DNA of 64,000 nt from Shewanella sp. MBTL60-112-B2 (GCF_019655055.1 NZ_BPFA01000010.1:62001-126000), one strand, 5' to 3'. Counted from the stretch's first letter, positions 10,194 through 19,520 are shown. The notes: generated by a model from the sequence alone, not told the origin. Numbers and translations are program-made.

Positions 10194-10730
10194 ATGGATA
10201 TGCAACAAAAACTGCAGCAGTTATTAGACAAGCAAGAGATGACTGAACTTATGTACAAGTTCGCTCGTGCGCTGGATAGAGTCGATGGCGGCTTAATGAA
10301 GTCAACCTACTGGGAAGATGCAATTGAGGAACATCAAGACCCTATTTTCCCTGAGCTATTCTTTTACAATGACAATGCACACCAATTTGTTGAACCCGCG
10401 ATGGAGGGCTTTAGAGCCTTAAAAACCACTCAGCACAGAATTAGTAATCCGCTAATAGAAATTGACGGTGATAGCGCTACCGCTGAGGCTTACGTTTGGG
10501 CCTACCATGTACATGAGGAGGGCGGTGTCGATAAAGAAGGCATCTTAGGTGGGAGACATCATTTCCGTTTTGAGCGTCGAGATGGAATATGGAAAATTAA
10601 ACACCGTTCTACCGTATTTGACTGGAACCAAAACCAAAATGCCAGCGCGATTTGGGCCGATAATTTCAGTGATAAATACCGTGGTAAACGCAATCGTCAA
10701 GATGACAGCTACAATTACCTCTCTATCTAA
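10194..10730 (+). CDS. SnoaL-like (NTF2-fold) domain protein
   Basis: A protein of about 178 residues belonging to the SnoaL_4-type NTF2-fold group, which includes ring hydroxylating dioxygenase small subunits, dehydratases and ketosteroid-isomerase relatives. The pattern is typical: an N-terminal helix with QEMTELMYKFARALDRVDG, a central TTQHRISNPLIEIDGDSATAEAYV strand region, and GGRHHFRFERRDGIWKI near the end. The ATG at 10194 is preferred over the in-frame ATG at 10179 because GAGGG lies at a proper distance only from the former. The substrate cannot be predicted. The next gene encodes a peroxiredoxin-like protein about 95 bases downstream, so the two may be co-transcribed. Confidence 0.8.
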   Translation: MDMQQKLQQLLDKQEMTELMYKFARALDRVDGGLMKSTYWEDAIEEHQDPIFPELFFYNDNAHQFVEPAMEGFRALKTTQHRISNPLIEIDGDSATAEAYVWAYHVHEEGGVDKEGILGGRHHFRFERRDGIWKIKHRSTVFDWNQNQNASAIWADNFSDKYRGKRNRQDDSYNYLSI

Positions 10731-10824
10731 ATCGTATCGACTAAAACGACAAATGAAGGTCATCATCGGCCTTCATTGAAAGAGACTTCGCGTTAGCAGC
10801 CATCCACTAAATAAGGATTATAAT

Positions 10825-11358
10825 ATGTCATCAATAAAGTTTACTGCAGGAGCGCCATTTCCAGATATTAAACTGCCCAGCTTAACGGGTGAGCCTATCT
10901 CACTTAGCATGCCCGCTTCAGGTTATGACTGGCGCTTAGTGATTATTTACCGTGGTAAACACTGCCCACTTTGCACGCGTTACCTCAACGAACTAGAGAA
11001 GTTAGCGGCCGACTTTATGAAGTTAGGTATAGACATCGTTGCCGCCTCTGCCGACTCTCTTGAGCAAGCGCAGTTTCATAAGAGTCAATTAACGGTCAGC
11101 TTCCCAATTGCTTACAACCTCACTATTGAGAATATGCATCAGCTTGGGCTCTATATCTCAGCTCCACGTTCAGAAAAAGAAACTGACCATCCGTTTGCAG
11201 AACCTGGGCTATTTGTCATCAATGATAAAGGACAGGTTCAGGTACTGGATATTTCCAATGGCCCGTTTGCACGCCCAGACCTAGCTACACTACTGTCTGG
11301 TCTAGCCTTTATCCGTGATCCTGAAAATAATTACCCAATCCGTGGTACCTATAGTTAG
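10825..11358 (+). CDS. Peroxiredoxin-like (AhpC/TSA family) protein
   Basis: A 177-residue thioredoxin-fold protein. It begins AGAPFPDIKLPSLTG, the usual AhpC/TSA entry, and has a CxxC active-site pair, Cys47-Pro-Leu-Cys50, in YRGKHCPLC. The peroxidatic cysteine of typical peroxiredoxins sits in a PxxxTxxC motif, which is not present here, so this belongs to the atypical peroxiredoxin-like branch that reduces peroxides or disulfides. It is cytoplasmic, with no signal peptide. It lies downstream of the SnoaL-like gene and converges on a LysR regulator gene. Activity is inferred from the fold only. Confidence 0.82.
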   Translation: MSSIKFTAGAPFPDIKLPSLTGEPISLSMPASGYDWRLVIIYRGKHCPLCTRYLNELEKLAADFMKLGIDIVAASADSLEQAQFHKSQLTVSFPIAYNLTIENMHQLGLYISAPRSEKETDHPFAEPGLFVINDKGQVQVLDISNGPFARPDLATLLSGLAFIRDPENNYPIRGTYS

Positions 11359-11379
11359 CCTTTGAGCTTAATGTAGTGC

Positions 11380-12288
11380 TTAATGATAGCTTACGTCTTC
11401 AGCTAAGCACTGCTTTAGGTAATCAATAAAGCAACGCACTTTTAGCGGCACGTAACGGCTTTGAGGGTAGATAGCATTAAAGGGCAAGGGGCTAGAAAGG
11501 TAATTCGACATAATGATTTTAAGCTTACCTTGCTCAATATATTCATCAACCATCCAGCTCGGTAACTGCGCAATACCTAAACCATCAAGAGCAAGCTTTA
11601 ATATTGCCTCGCCATTATCGCAGCGACAATTACCACTCACAGGCACCGCAATATCGTCACCACTTGCCCCTGCTTGTTCAAAGTGCCAGATATTGACTGA
11701 CTTCAACATCGAATAGACGATACAGTTATGGGCTTTCAGTTCCAGAGGGACTTTAGGTTCGCCAAAACGATTTAAGTATTGGGGCGATGCAACCGTAACC
11801 AAAGGGTTATCGAATAGATGCCTTGCCACCAAGGAGGAGTCTTCAAGTTGCTTAGCACGAATAGCAACATCTACCCCGTCGGCGACCAGATCCACATGCT
11901 TATCGCTGAGCATCAAATCCACCTTGATTTCGGGATAGCGCTTAAGAAAGTCGCCTAGGATCGGCGCAATAAACCGACAGCCAAACACCACTGGCGCCGC
12001 AACCCGTAAAATACCTTTGGGAGAGCTTTGCTGGGATCGAACCTGCGACTCAGCCTCGTCAAGCTCTGCAATAATTGCCACGCAGTTTTCATAGTAAACC
12101 GCCCCAACTTCGGTCATCGACAGCTCACGACTACTACGGGTCAGTAACTTAGCGCCTAATAAACTCTCCAGTGCAGCAACCTTCTTACTCATTGTCGCTT
12201 GTGTGCTATGTTGCTCTCTGGCCGCGGCAGAGAAACTTCCCGTTTGCACCACTCGAACAAAGGCTTTCATTGCACTTAACTGATCCAT
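11380..12288 (-). CDS. LysR-family transcriptional regulator
   Basis: A 302-residue LTTR. The winged helix-turn-helix occupies residues 1-60 (MDQLSAMKAFVRVVQTGSFS followed by AAAREQHSTQATMSKKVAALE). A LysR_substrate effector domain follows from about 90 to 295, with the GCRFIAPILGDFLKRYPEI pattern. It resembles the large AaeR/DmlR-like group. It lies 42 bases downstream of the DEAD-box helicase gene on the same strand and converges on the peroxiredoxin-like gene, so there is no divergent partner to suggest its target. Confidence 0.9.
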   Translation of the reverse strand: MDQLSAMKAFVRVVQTGSFSAAAREQHSTQATMSKKVAALESLLGAKLLTRSSRELSMTEVGAVYYENCVAIIAELDEAESQVRSQQSSPKGILRVAAPVVFGCRFIAPILGDFLKRYPEIKVDLMLSDKHVDLVADGVDVAIRAKQLEDSSLVARHLFDNPLVTVASPQYLNRFGEPKVPLELKAHNCIVYSMLKSVNIWHFEQAGASGDDIAVPVSGNCRCDNGEAILKLALDGLGIAQLPSWMVDEYIEQGKLKIIMSNYLSSPLPFNAIYPQSRYVPLKVRCFIDYLKQCLAEDVSYH

Positions 12289-12330
12289 CTAAACTCCCAA
12301 TCTGATTGGACAAATCGCCATTCTAATCGC

Positions 12331-13605
12331 TCACGACTTGTTCGTTGTTCTTGGTTTTTGCGCTGCAGGTTTTTTAGAAACAAAATCTTTGGCGCTGCGT
12401 TTATTTTGGCTACGGCGATTGGCTTTCTTATCACGCGGTGCTCGTTTACTCTCTCCTGTTGACGGTTTGTCGGTCACCACAAACCCTTCAAGCGCCTCAA
12501 GCTTAAGCTCTCGATGCGTTAACAGCTGAATCGCTTTTAGGTTATCGGCTTCACCATGACACACTAACGAGATAGCCACGCCATTGTCACCAGCTCTAGC
12601 GGTACGGCCAACACGATGAACATAGACAGGTGCGCTAGTCGGTAAATCCAGATTAATAACAACTGGTAAGGCATCAATATGAATACCACGAGACAACAAG
12701 TCTGTCGTGACCAACACCGGCAACTTAAGCGCCTTAAAACCGGCTAATATTTGCTGCCTATCGAGCTGCTCTTTATCGCCGTGTAAAGCGCTCGCATTGA
12801 TGCCCGCCTTTACTAACCGCTTAGCAAGTTTATCCGCATCATCTTTTGCATTGATAAACACCAGTACCTGCGACCATTGATTCTTTTGAATAAGCGCGAT
12901 TAACGCCCGGGCTTTATCGCCTTTATTGACTAGATAAAGCGATTCGCTAATATCAGTCACCACACTATTAGTCGCGTGCGCCTCGACCCTAATAGGTGCA
13001 CGTAACAAGCCGAACGCTTTTTCATTAAGCTCTGGCGCGAGCGTCGCCGAAAATAACAAGGTTTGCCGCTTAGTAGGCATAAACTCAAGAATAGACTCTA
13101 GATCTGGCCAAAAGCCCATTTCCATTAGCCTGTCTGCCTCATCGAGCACCAACTGCTTCAGCGACTCAAGTGACAGCTGCTGTTCACGTAATAGATCTAA
13201 TAGCCTGCCAGGTGTTGCCACCACCAGTTGTGGGTGTTTGTTTGATTGAGTTTGTTGCAGCGATTTAATCTGCTCAGATTTATCGATACCGCCACATAAA
13301 ACGACCACCTCAATACTGGCTGACACAGACTGGATCGCCTCACCGACCTGCAGTGCCAACTCCCGAGTCGGCACGATCACCAACGCCTTAATCGCGCAGT
13401 TAGTAGCACTATCTTTAATGATGCTTTGCACCAGTGGCAAAGCAAAAGCATAAGTTTTACCACTGCCAGTTTGCGCAAGCGCTAAAACGTCTTTACCCGC
13501 GAGTATTTCAGGGATTGCCAGCTTTTGAATCTCAGTGGCATCAACCAGATTATTGGGTAAGTTAGATAAGATTTCGGTGCAAAGATTTAGCTCGGAGAAT
13601 TTCAT
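12331..13605 (-). CDS. DEAD-box ATP-dependent RNA helicase (RhlE-like)
   Basis: A protein of about 424 residues counted from the ATG at 13605, chosen because MKFSELNL is the normal helicase opening; an upstream in-frame start would add 16 unlike residues. The motifs are a Q-motif region (EIQKLAIP), Walker A GSGKT at 47-51, PTRELA at 80-85, TPGR, DEAD at 155-158, SAT at 186-188 and HRVGRTAR in the second RecA domain. The tail after about residue 370 is basic and rich in Lys, Arg and Ser, as in RhlE and SrmB relatives that work in ribosome assembly and mRNA decay. Which paralogue it is cannot be decided from this alone. Confidence 0.92.
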   Translation of the reverse strand: MKFSELNLCTEILSNLPNNLVDATEIQKLAIPEILAGKDVLALAQTGSGKTYAFALPLVQSIIKDSATNCAIKALVIVPTRELALQVGEAIQSVSASIEVVVLCGGIDKSEQIKSLQQTQSNKHPQLVVATPGRLLDLLREQQLSLESLKQLVLDEADRLMEMGFWPDLESILEFMPTKRQTLLFSATLAPELNEKAFGLLRAPIRVEAHATNSVVTDISESLYLVNKGDKARALIALIQKNQWSQVLVFINAKDDADKLAKRLVKAGINASALHGDKEQLDRQQILAGFKALKLPVLVTTDLLSRGIHIDALPVVINLDLPTSAPVYVHRVGRTARAGDNGVAISLVCHGEADNLKAIQLLTHRELKLEALEGFVVTDKPSTGESKRAPRDKKANRRSQNKRSAKDFVSKKPAAQKPRTTNKS

Positions 13606-13898
13606 AATATGGACTAATAACGGCAATTGAGTGGAGTGTAGCGATAGCGGCACTATTAGTAAAATGGTCTACGTAAACAGCTATAAGATCGTTGAAGTAT
13701 TATTCACAAATAAATCGGCTATTCGTCATCTCTTTGTCCATTGTGCCAGACTGAAAATGACAGAGCTTAAAACCCGACGCCCCTATATCGCCTTCAGACT
13801 CGATTTAGACAAGGAGTTGTAAACAAATAGTTATTGCCCTGCTTTAAGAACTAGTGATTTAATGAAGTCATAATAAAAAATGGTGCTAAAAACCAATA

Positions 13899-15998
13899 AT
13901 GACTCAATATCAACTAGCTCAACAGTTTCTAATTCATGAATGGAAAATTGATTGCAATAAAAGCTTAGCTTTTAATGGCGAGAAAGAGGTTCGTTTAGAG
14001 CCCAAGACTATGATGATATTGCAATATCTTGCTAGCAGAGCGGGAGAAGTTGTCACCCGAGCAGAACTGTTTGAGCTTTTCTGGCCCAACCAAGTCGTCA
14101 CTGAAGATGCGCTAAACCGTGTCATGTCAAACCTAAGGCGCCTTTTCAATGAAGATGCGCATCAACCTCGATACATACTTACCATAAGAAAAGTTGGCTA
14201 TAAGCTTGTCGCGCCGATAACTATTTTACCCACGCAAGAGCTCACTTTTACTGCAACAGAAACTAAAGCAGAAAACACAAAAAAGCAGGCTAAAACGCGC
14301 GAAGCTCTTAATCGTAACGATAAGGTTATATTGGCTGTAATCGCTATTTCCTTATTGTTTTTCATAATAATGTTTGACCAAGCCGATGACTCACAAGAAC
14401 CACCGCAAGACTTCACTTTTAAGCGTATTACCTACGATAAGTCTGCTAACTTAATGCCTGAGATCTCAAATGATGGCTCAAGTCTTGTGTTTATCGGCGG
14501 GTCACAACACGCTCAAAACACCTTAATGTTGCGCTCTCTGGAAAAAACATACGCCGTGAATATCGGTGAAAAAGGCACGAGCTATTCTTCCCCAGTATTT
14601 TCGGGGGAGGATAGCCAAATAGCCGTTATTGCGAATCCTACTGGTAACAGCAAATCTTCTCATATCAACGTCATTAACCTGACTGATGGCAACGTGGAAC
14701 AAGAGTTAACACTTGAGTCAGTTAGTTTCGGGTTAGACTGGCACCCTTCAACAGATTTAATCGCTTACACCCAAAGTCATATCGATCAACATAATCATGG
14801 GATCTATACTTGGCAGCCTCAAAGTAATAAGCAAACACTTATCACGGCATCAGTCATCGGCGTTGAAGATAAATTCCCCAAGTTTTCACCAGACGGCCAA
14901 TACATCGCATTCTTACGACGGTTCGCGCCAACTGAAAGTGCCGTCTTTATTACCGACCTAAATGGCAATACAACCCAGATCTCAGCATTTGAAAGTGAAA
15001 TATATGGTTTTGATTGGTTTGATACGCAGCAGCTACTCGTTTCGACAAAAAATGGCATCACAACGTTTGATAAACAAGGCCATCAGTATTTAATCAAAAC
15101 GACAGAGGCTTTCCCCGCTTATCATGATTTAAGCTATTCTGCCAAAACGGGGAAGCTCATTTTTAGCCATCAACAAGTTCAACACGAAGGCCACTTTATT
15201 GATTTAAAAACATTCAATAGCAGCTACCCGTTAACCGAATCCCAGTCATCGGATACAGAACTGACGATTAGCCCCGATGCGGCAAATTTTGTGTTTGTAT
15301 CAAATAGAACCAATATGAAAAGCTTGTGGCATAGACAGGGGAATGAAATCAATCCCATTTCTGGTACAGAGTTTGATGAGATTTATGATATCAATTGGTC
15401 TCCAGATAGCACCCAGCTCGCGACTATCGTCAAAGAAGATAACCATTATGGCTTGCTGGTATTCAACTTAACGTCCGAAAAAGTGTCTATCGCTTGGCAA
15501 CTCAAGCAACCTCTTCACCTTATTGGTTGGGATAGCAACGACAGCCTGCTATTTAGTGAGCTAGAACAGCAAGCGAATAAAAGGAACTGGCAACTTAAGC
15601 GGTATCAGCTCGCAAATAAGCAAAGCAATAACCTATCTAACTTCGATATGTATCAGGCCCGATTAATAGAAAATGCTGACGCTATCGTTTTTACAGACTC
15701 GACTCGAAAGGGGTTATGGCGCTGGGACTGGCAAGGGCTCCCTGAAAAAATCCCCCATAGCGATACATTATTGATCGATAGAAACTGGGATATATCAGCT
15801 CAGGCCATTTGGGGGATCGATAGCCATGGCAGCATTTTTAGCTTAAATACTGAGACCGGCGAAATAGAGGTGACACAGTTTGAGGCAAATTTTGATGACA
15901 AATTCCGCCCCACTAAGCGCCTATATGGATTATCTGCCACGAAAAAGACGCTAACAGATAGTGATCTCTGGTCCATCGACTTAACCAATAATCCTTAA
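13899..15998 (+). CDS. CadC/ToxR-like membrane-bound winged-helix regulator with TolB-like propeller sensor domain
   Basis: A 699-residue one-component regulator. Residues about 10-107 form an OmpR-type winged helix (LEPKTMMILQYLASRAGEVV, WPNQVVTEDALNRVMSNLRRL, YILTIRKVGYKLVAP). A charged linker and one transmembrane helix (142-159) follow. The remaining 530 residues should lie in the periplasm and contain repeated WD40-like/PD40 beta-propeller segments such as FSPDGQYIAFLRR and WSPDSTQLATI. The family logic is a periplasmic signal controlling DNA binding without a kinase. It converges on the secreted beta-sandwich gene, and the phosphatase gene lies just beyond. The 10-bp-spaced ATCAG boxes between those two genes are a candidate target, which is inference. 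There is no clear Shine-Dalgarno before the ATG. Confidence 0.88.
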   Translation: MTQYQLAQQFLIHEWKIDCNKSLAFNGEKEVRLEPKTMMILQYLASRAGEVVTRAELFELFWPNQVVTEDALNRVMSNLRRLFNEDAHQPRYILTIRKVGYKLVAPITILPTQELTFTATETKAENTKKQAKTREALNRNDKVILAVIAISLLFFIIMFDQADDSQEPPQDFTFKRITYDKSANLMPEISNDGSSLVFIGGSQHAQNTLMLRSLEKTYAVNIGEKGTSYSSPVFSGEDSQIAVIANPTGNSKSSHINVINLTDGNVEQELTLESVSFGLDWHPSTDLIAYTQSHIDQHNHGIYTWQPQSNKQTLITASVIGVEDKFPKFSPDGQYIAFLRRFAPTESAVFITDLNGNTTQISAFESEIYGFDWFDTQQLLVSTKNGITTFDKQGHQYLIKTTEAFPAYHDLSYSAKTGKLIFSHQQVQHEGHFIDLKTFNSSYPLTESQSSDTELTISPDAANFVFVSNRTNMKSLWHRQGNEINPISGTEFDEIYDINWSPDSTQLATIVKEDNHYGLLVFNLTSEKVSIAWQLKQPLHLIGWDSNDSLLFSELEQQANKRNWQLKRYQLANKQSNNLSNFDMYQARLIENADAIVFTDSTRKGLWRWDWQGLPEKIPHSDTLLIDRNWDISAQAIWGIDSHGSIFSLNTETGEIEVTQFEANFDDKFRPTKRLYGLSATKKTLTDSDLWSIDLTNNP

Positions 15999-16598
15999 TT
16001 AGTTGGCTCTTGAATTAAGTGGCACTTGGCTTATGTTACTGCCACTAATCAACGCGAGATCAAAACTTAAATCCGAACTTTTGTGACTCAGTTGATGCAC
16101 TGAAACAGCCAAGGTATTTTCTCCTTGATTCAGCTTAATATCATTTAGAGGAACCTCAATCCACACATGCTCAATTAATGAGTTTACCGCTAACATTTGC
16201 GCTTTATTGTTAGGGCTTAGGTTTACCTCAAAGATCACCTCCCCATTTAAATACACTCTGGCACCATCATCGACTAGCATTCTGAGTACAACTTTATCTG
16301 TTGTAGCTTCGATATGGAGAAAGTTAATTCGAAAGTATTGAACAGGATATTTATCAGCCTGATTAGGACCAAACTTGGTGATTGTCACCTCATCCCCCTC
16401 ACCATAACCCAACTGTGCTCGCCCAATTGGCCAATGGTTATCGTCAAAGTTCACTTGGTACCAATTACTTGATACATCCGCAGCATCAAAATAACGCCAC
16501 TCACTGCCTGGTGAAATGATTTCCGACGCAATACTGTATTGCCCGAAAGCAATATAGAGCATTATAAAAAGTAATCCCCTCACCATACTTCCCGCCAT
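15999..16598 (-). CDS. Secreted beta-sandwich (carbohydrate-binding-like) protein
   Basis: A 199-residue protein with a signal peptide (about 1-24, ending near SIAS). A single beta-rich domain has the pattern WRYFDAADVSSNWYQVNFDD, then AQLGYGEGDE and YFRINF, and later VDDGARVYLNGEVIF and GENTLAVSVHQ. That pattern is known to me mainly as a galactose-binding-like module attached to secreted metallophosphoesterases, CotH-like and lamin-tail proteins. Here it is a stand-alone gene divergent from a metallophosphoesterase, so the two products may act together outside the cytoplasm. The stop immediately follows that of the convergent CadC-like gene. Confidence 0.72.
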   Translation of the reverse strand: MAGSMVRGLLFIMLYIAFGQYSIASEIISPGSEWRYFDAADVSSNWYQVNFDDNHWPIGRAQLGYGEGDEVTITKFGPNQADKYPVQYFRINFLHIEATTDKVVLRMLVDDGARVYLNGEVIFEVNLSPNNKAQMLAVNSLIEHVWIEVPLNDIKLNQGENTLAVSVHQLSHKSSDLSFDLALISGSNISQVPLNSRAN

Positions 16599-16961
16599 AG
16601 ATACCTACTTAGTACATGTTATTATTGTTCACTCAAGGTATCAGCCCCCCATGACTCTTTCAAATGTCTCCCCGCAATAAATGCATCTAGATGCAATCCA
16701 CTATTAGCAAAAATGAGAGCAAACACTTAATTCATCAGCAAAAATCAGCCTTCATCAGGTTATATCAGCTTGAACGTCTACCATTTTAAAAATGAAAAGT
16801 GGTTAATAGTTGTTCGAGCATTCACTTATGAACAAGTGAATACGCTAGGGCAAACTAGCGATTAAAGGGCATGAATTTAACTAGCAAGAATTAATCATTC
16901 TATCCAGCGTTAAAGGATAAGAAAAATAATAAACCATGCCCGATTCAATTAGGAGGAAGCT
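16599..16961. promoter_or_regulatory. Repeat-rich divergent promoter region of the beta-sandwich and phosphatase genes
   Basis: 363 bases with no gene but a dense set of symmetrical signals. There is a perfect 14-bp palindrome TGCATCTAGATGCA at 16682-16695. Four ATCAG boxes are spaced exactly 10 bp apart at 16734-16768. Two neighbouring inverted repeats follow, ATTCACTT-6-AAGTGAAT at 16820-16841 and CGCTAG-6-CTAGCG at 16843-16860. This points to control by several factors; none is identified. Confidence 0.55.
16734..16768. promoter_or_regulatory. Four direct ATCAG repeats at 10-bp spacing (candidate operator)
   Basis: ATCAG occurs at 16734, 16744, 16754 and 16764, always one helical turn apart, so all copies face the same side of the DNA. 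The surrounding unit is roughly WWNATCAGSN. Tandem direct repeats with 10-11 bp period are the known target style of OmpR/PhoB/ToxR-type winged helices, and a membrane-bound protein of that type is encoded nearby at 13899-15998. The link between the two is inference. Confidence 0.55.
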
Positions 16962-19520
16962 GTGAGACATAATCTTCATCGAAAACTAAAAATAACCACC
17001 TTACTAACACTTAGCTTAAGTACACTCCCCGTGTTGGCAACTGAAATTACTCGAGGGCCCTATATTCAACTCGGCACAGACTCTAGCATGATCATTCGAT
17101 GGGATACCGATGAGCCATCAACGAGTCAGGTTCACTTTGGCACTCAATTAAATGCGCTTAATCAAACCATCACCAGTACTGAGTTAACCACATCCCATAT
17201 CGTCCAACTTGATAATCTCTCCCCCCTAACGCGTTACTACTATGCGGTAGGCGATCAGGAAGCAATATTATCAGGCGATGATTCAGAGACCTTTTTTGAA
17301 ACCTCGCCCACGCAAGGAACTGCAACCCCCACCCGAATCTGGATTCTGGGCGATCCTGGACGAGCAGGAACCGACCCGACCACCGACGGACAAAGAATTG
17401 TTCGTGACGGCTACTACCAATTTAGCAAAGGCGCTTATACTGATTTTTGGATGATGTTAGGTGATAACGCCTACAATGATGGGACGATTCAAGAATATCA
17501 AAATGCCGTTTTCAATCAGTACCCTAAGATGCTAAAGCAATCTCCACTATGGCCAATTATGGGTAACCATGATAATCGGACTGCAAAAGTTGAAACTGGA
17601 GAAGGGGGTTATTATGACCTGTTTAGTATGCCCAAAAATGCCGAGGCTGGCGGTGTCGCCTCTGGGCAGGAAGCTTACTTCTCATTTGATTACGGTAATA
17701 TCCACATCGTCGTGCTTAACTCGAGTGATAGAGAGCATTATGAATTAGCTGGCTCAATGGATGAATGGCTTAAAGAAGACTTAGCAAGCACTGATGCTGA
17801 ATGGGTTATCGCAGTCTTTCACCACCCAGTATACGGAAAGAGCGGCCATGACTCCGATACTGAATATAATATGATCAAAATGCGAGAAAACTTCAGTCCT
17901 ATCTTAGAAGAGCATGGTGTTGATCTGGTGATGTCTGGACACAATCACTTTTACACTCGATCTACCTTAATCAATGGCCATTATGGTAAATCAGATAGCT
18001 TCCGCTCAAGCGAACATCAAATTAATACGGGTGATGGCCGAGTTGATGGAGATGGAGCTTACATAAAAGAAGCTGGAGCAGCTAACTCTGGTACCGTCTA
18101 TATTACCCATGGTTCAGGCTCGGGTGGCGGAAGTGGCTATACCAGAGTAGTCACCCCTGAAGATATCGCATCAGGCAAGCGTCACCCAACTGACTACATT
18201 TATGGTGGGCGCGGCTCTATGGTCTTAGACATCAATGACAAAGTATTAACCATGAACGTCATTGGTCCTCAAGGTAATTTGGTTGATTACTTTACTATTA
18301 GTCACGCAGGTGACAATAACCTACCTAACGAATTACCTATCGCAGTAGTAAATGGCCCGTATTCAGGCACAACAGATGATGAAATTAGCTTCAGTAGTGA
18401 TGGTTCGACGGACCCTGATGGCCAAATTACCAGTTACTCTTGGTATTTTGGTGATGGTAATACTAGCAGTTTAGCTAACCCTAAATATTCTTATGCGGCA
18501 GCAGGCCAATACACTGCCACGCTAACTATATCTGATAATACTGGCGCTACAACTCAAGCCGATGTTTTAGTCGAGATAACTAGTGGTTCAGAGGCCGTAC
18601 TTGAAAAAAATGTCGCAAAAAGTGTTTCAGGTAAGCAAAGAGAGGAAACTTTCTTTACCTTTGAGGTGCCAACTGAAGCAAGTTCAGTCAATATCAATAC
18701 CTCAGGTGGCAGTGGAGATGCCGATCTCTATGTTCGAATCGAGCAAGAGCCAAACCTATCTGATTTTGATTGCCGCCCTTATAAAGCCGGTAACAAAGAG
18801 AGCTGTATTTTTGAAGAAGCCAGAGCGGGTACTTACCATGTCATGCTAAGAGGCTATAACGACTTTGATAACGTTCAATTGCTCGCTGATTATCAGTCAG
18901 ATGGCAACACGCCACCACAGGCTGATGCTAATGGCCCTTACGCTGCTGCGGTTAACGAAGCTATTCAGCTTAACAGTAATGGCTCCTTTGATCCTGATGG
19001 CAGTATTGCGACTTACTCATGGGATTTTGGTGACGGGGAACAGAGTCAAGATGCCAACCCTATTCATCAATACGCCAGCGTAGGAGATTACAACGCAGTA
19101 CTCACAATCACTGATGCACAAGGTAAATCTAACCAAGACACTGCAAAAGTGACAATATCGAGTGTTGAGGATATTTGTGCCAACGGCGCTTCTCCTATTT
19201 CTGGAGGCAGATTAGAAGCAAACCAAACGTACTGTTTAGCGACAACACGCGATGGCAAACAGATCCAGTTAGCACACTTAGTACGAAGTGATAACGCAGG
19301 AAAAACACTTGAGATAAGAGTCGAGCATGGTAGTGGTAATGCGGATATGTTGCATCGCTTTGATGATAGGCCCAATGCTCAAAGCTGGGATAACAACTCT
19401 ATCGGTGAAACAAACCTAGAGCGTATTATTATTCCTTCGGCATCAAAGGGCTGGCACTACATCCATATCAGAGCTAACCCTGAGTTTGCTGGTGCAGCCT
19501 TATCAATTAATTATAAATAA
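16962..19520 (+). CDS. Secreted purple-acid-phosphatase-like metallophosphoesterase with PKD and pre-peptidase C-terminal domains
   Basis: An 852-residue exported enzyme starting at GTG with a strong AGGAGG site. Signal peptide about 1-26 (ends VLA). Next comes a fibronectin-like purple acid phosphatase N-domain (about 30-120) with RGPYIQLGTDSSMIIRWDT. The metallophosphoesterase domain (about 125-430) has GDPG (Asp131), GDN 167-169, GNHD 201-204, an FHHPVYGKSGH segment and GHNH 326-329. This is a complete dinuclear metal site. The tail has PKD domain 1 (about 450-535), a PPC-like domain (about 545-640), PKD 2 (about 650-735) and a second PPC-like segment to the end. The tail modules suggest secretion and substrate or surface attachment. 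Hydrolysis of phosphate esters outside the cytoplasm is inferred from the family. Confidence 0.9.
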   Translation: MRHNLHRKLKITTLLTLSLSTLPVLATEITRGPYIQLGTDSSMIIRWDTDEPSTSQVHFGTQLNALNQTITSTELTTSHIVQLDNLSPLTRYYYAVGDQEAILSGDDSETFFETSPTQGTATPTRIWILGDPGRAGTDPTTDGQRIVRDGYYQFSKGAYTDFWMMLGDNAYNDGTIQEYQNAVFNQYPKMLKQSPLWPIMGNHDNRTAKVETGEGGYYDLFSMPKNAEAGGVASGQEAYFSFDYGNIHIVVLNSSDREHYELAGSMDEWLKEDLASTDAEWVIAVFHHPVYGKSGHDSDTEYNMIKMRENFSPILEEHGVDLVMSGHNHFYTRSTLINGHYGKSDSFRSSEHQINTGDGRVDGDGAYIKEAGAANSGTVYITHGSGSGGGSGYTRVVTPEDIASGKRHPTDYIYGGRGSMVLDINDKVLTMNVIGPQGNLVDYFTISHAGDNNLPNELPIAVVNGPYSGTTDDEISFSSDGSTDPDGQITSYSWYFGDGNTSSLANPKYSYAAAGQYTATLTISDNTGATTQADVLVEITSGSEAVLEKNVAKSVSGKQREETFFTFEVPTEASSVNINTSGGSGDADLYVRIEQEPNLSDFDCRPYKAGNKESCIFEEARAGTYHVMLRGYNDFDNVQLLADYQSDGNTPPQADANGPYAAAVNEAIQLNSNGSFDPDGSIATYSWDFGDGEQSQDANPIHQYASVGDYNAVLTITDAQGKSNQDTAKVTISSVEDICANGASPISGGRLEANQTYCLATTRDGKQIQLAHLVRSDNAGKTLEIRVEHGSGNADMLHRFDDRPNAQSWDNNSIGETNLERIIIPSASKGWHYIHIRANPEFAGAALSINYK

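Noticed and set aside
13631-13822. 63-codon plus-strand frame upstream of the CadC-like gene
   Set aside because: It overlaps the start of the helicase gene, has no ribosome site and no recognisable pattern.
16734-16768. ATCAG series considered as a microsatellite
   Set aside because: Only the 5-base core repeats while the intervening bases vary, which fits protein-binding boxes better than slippage repeats.
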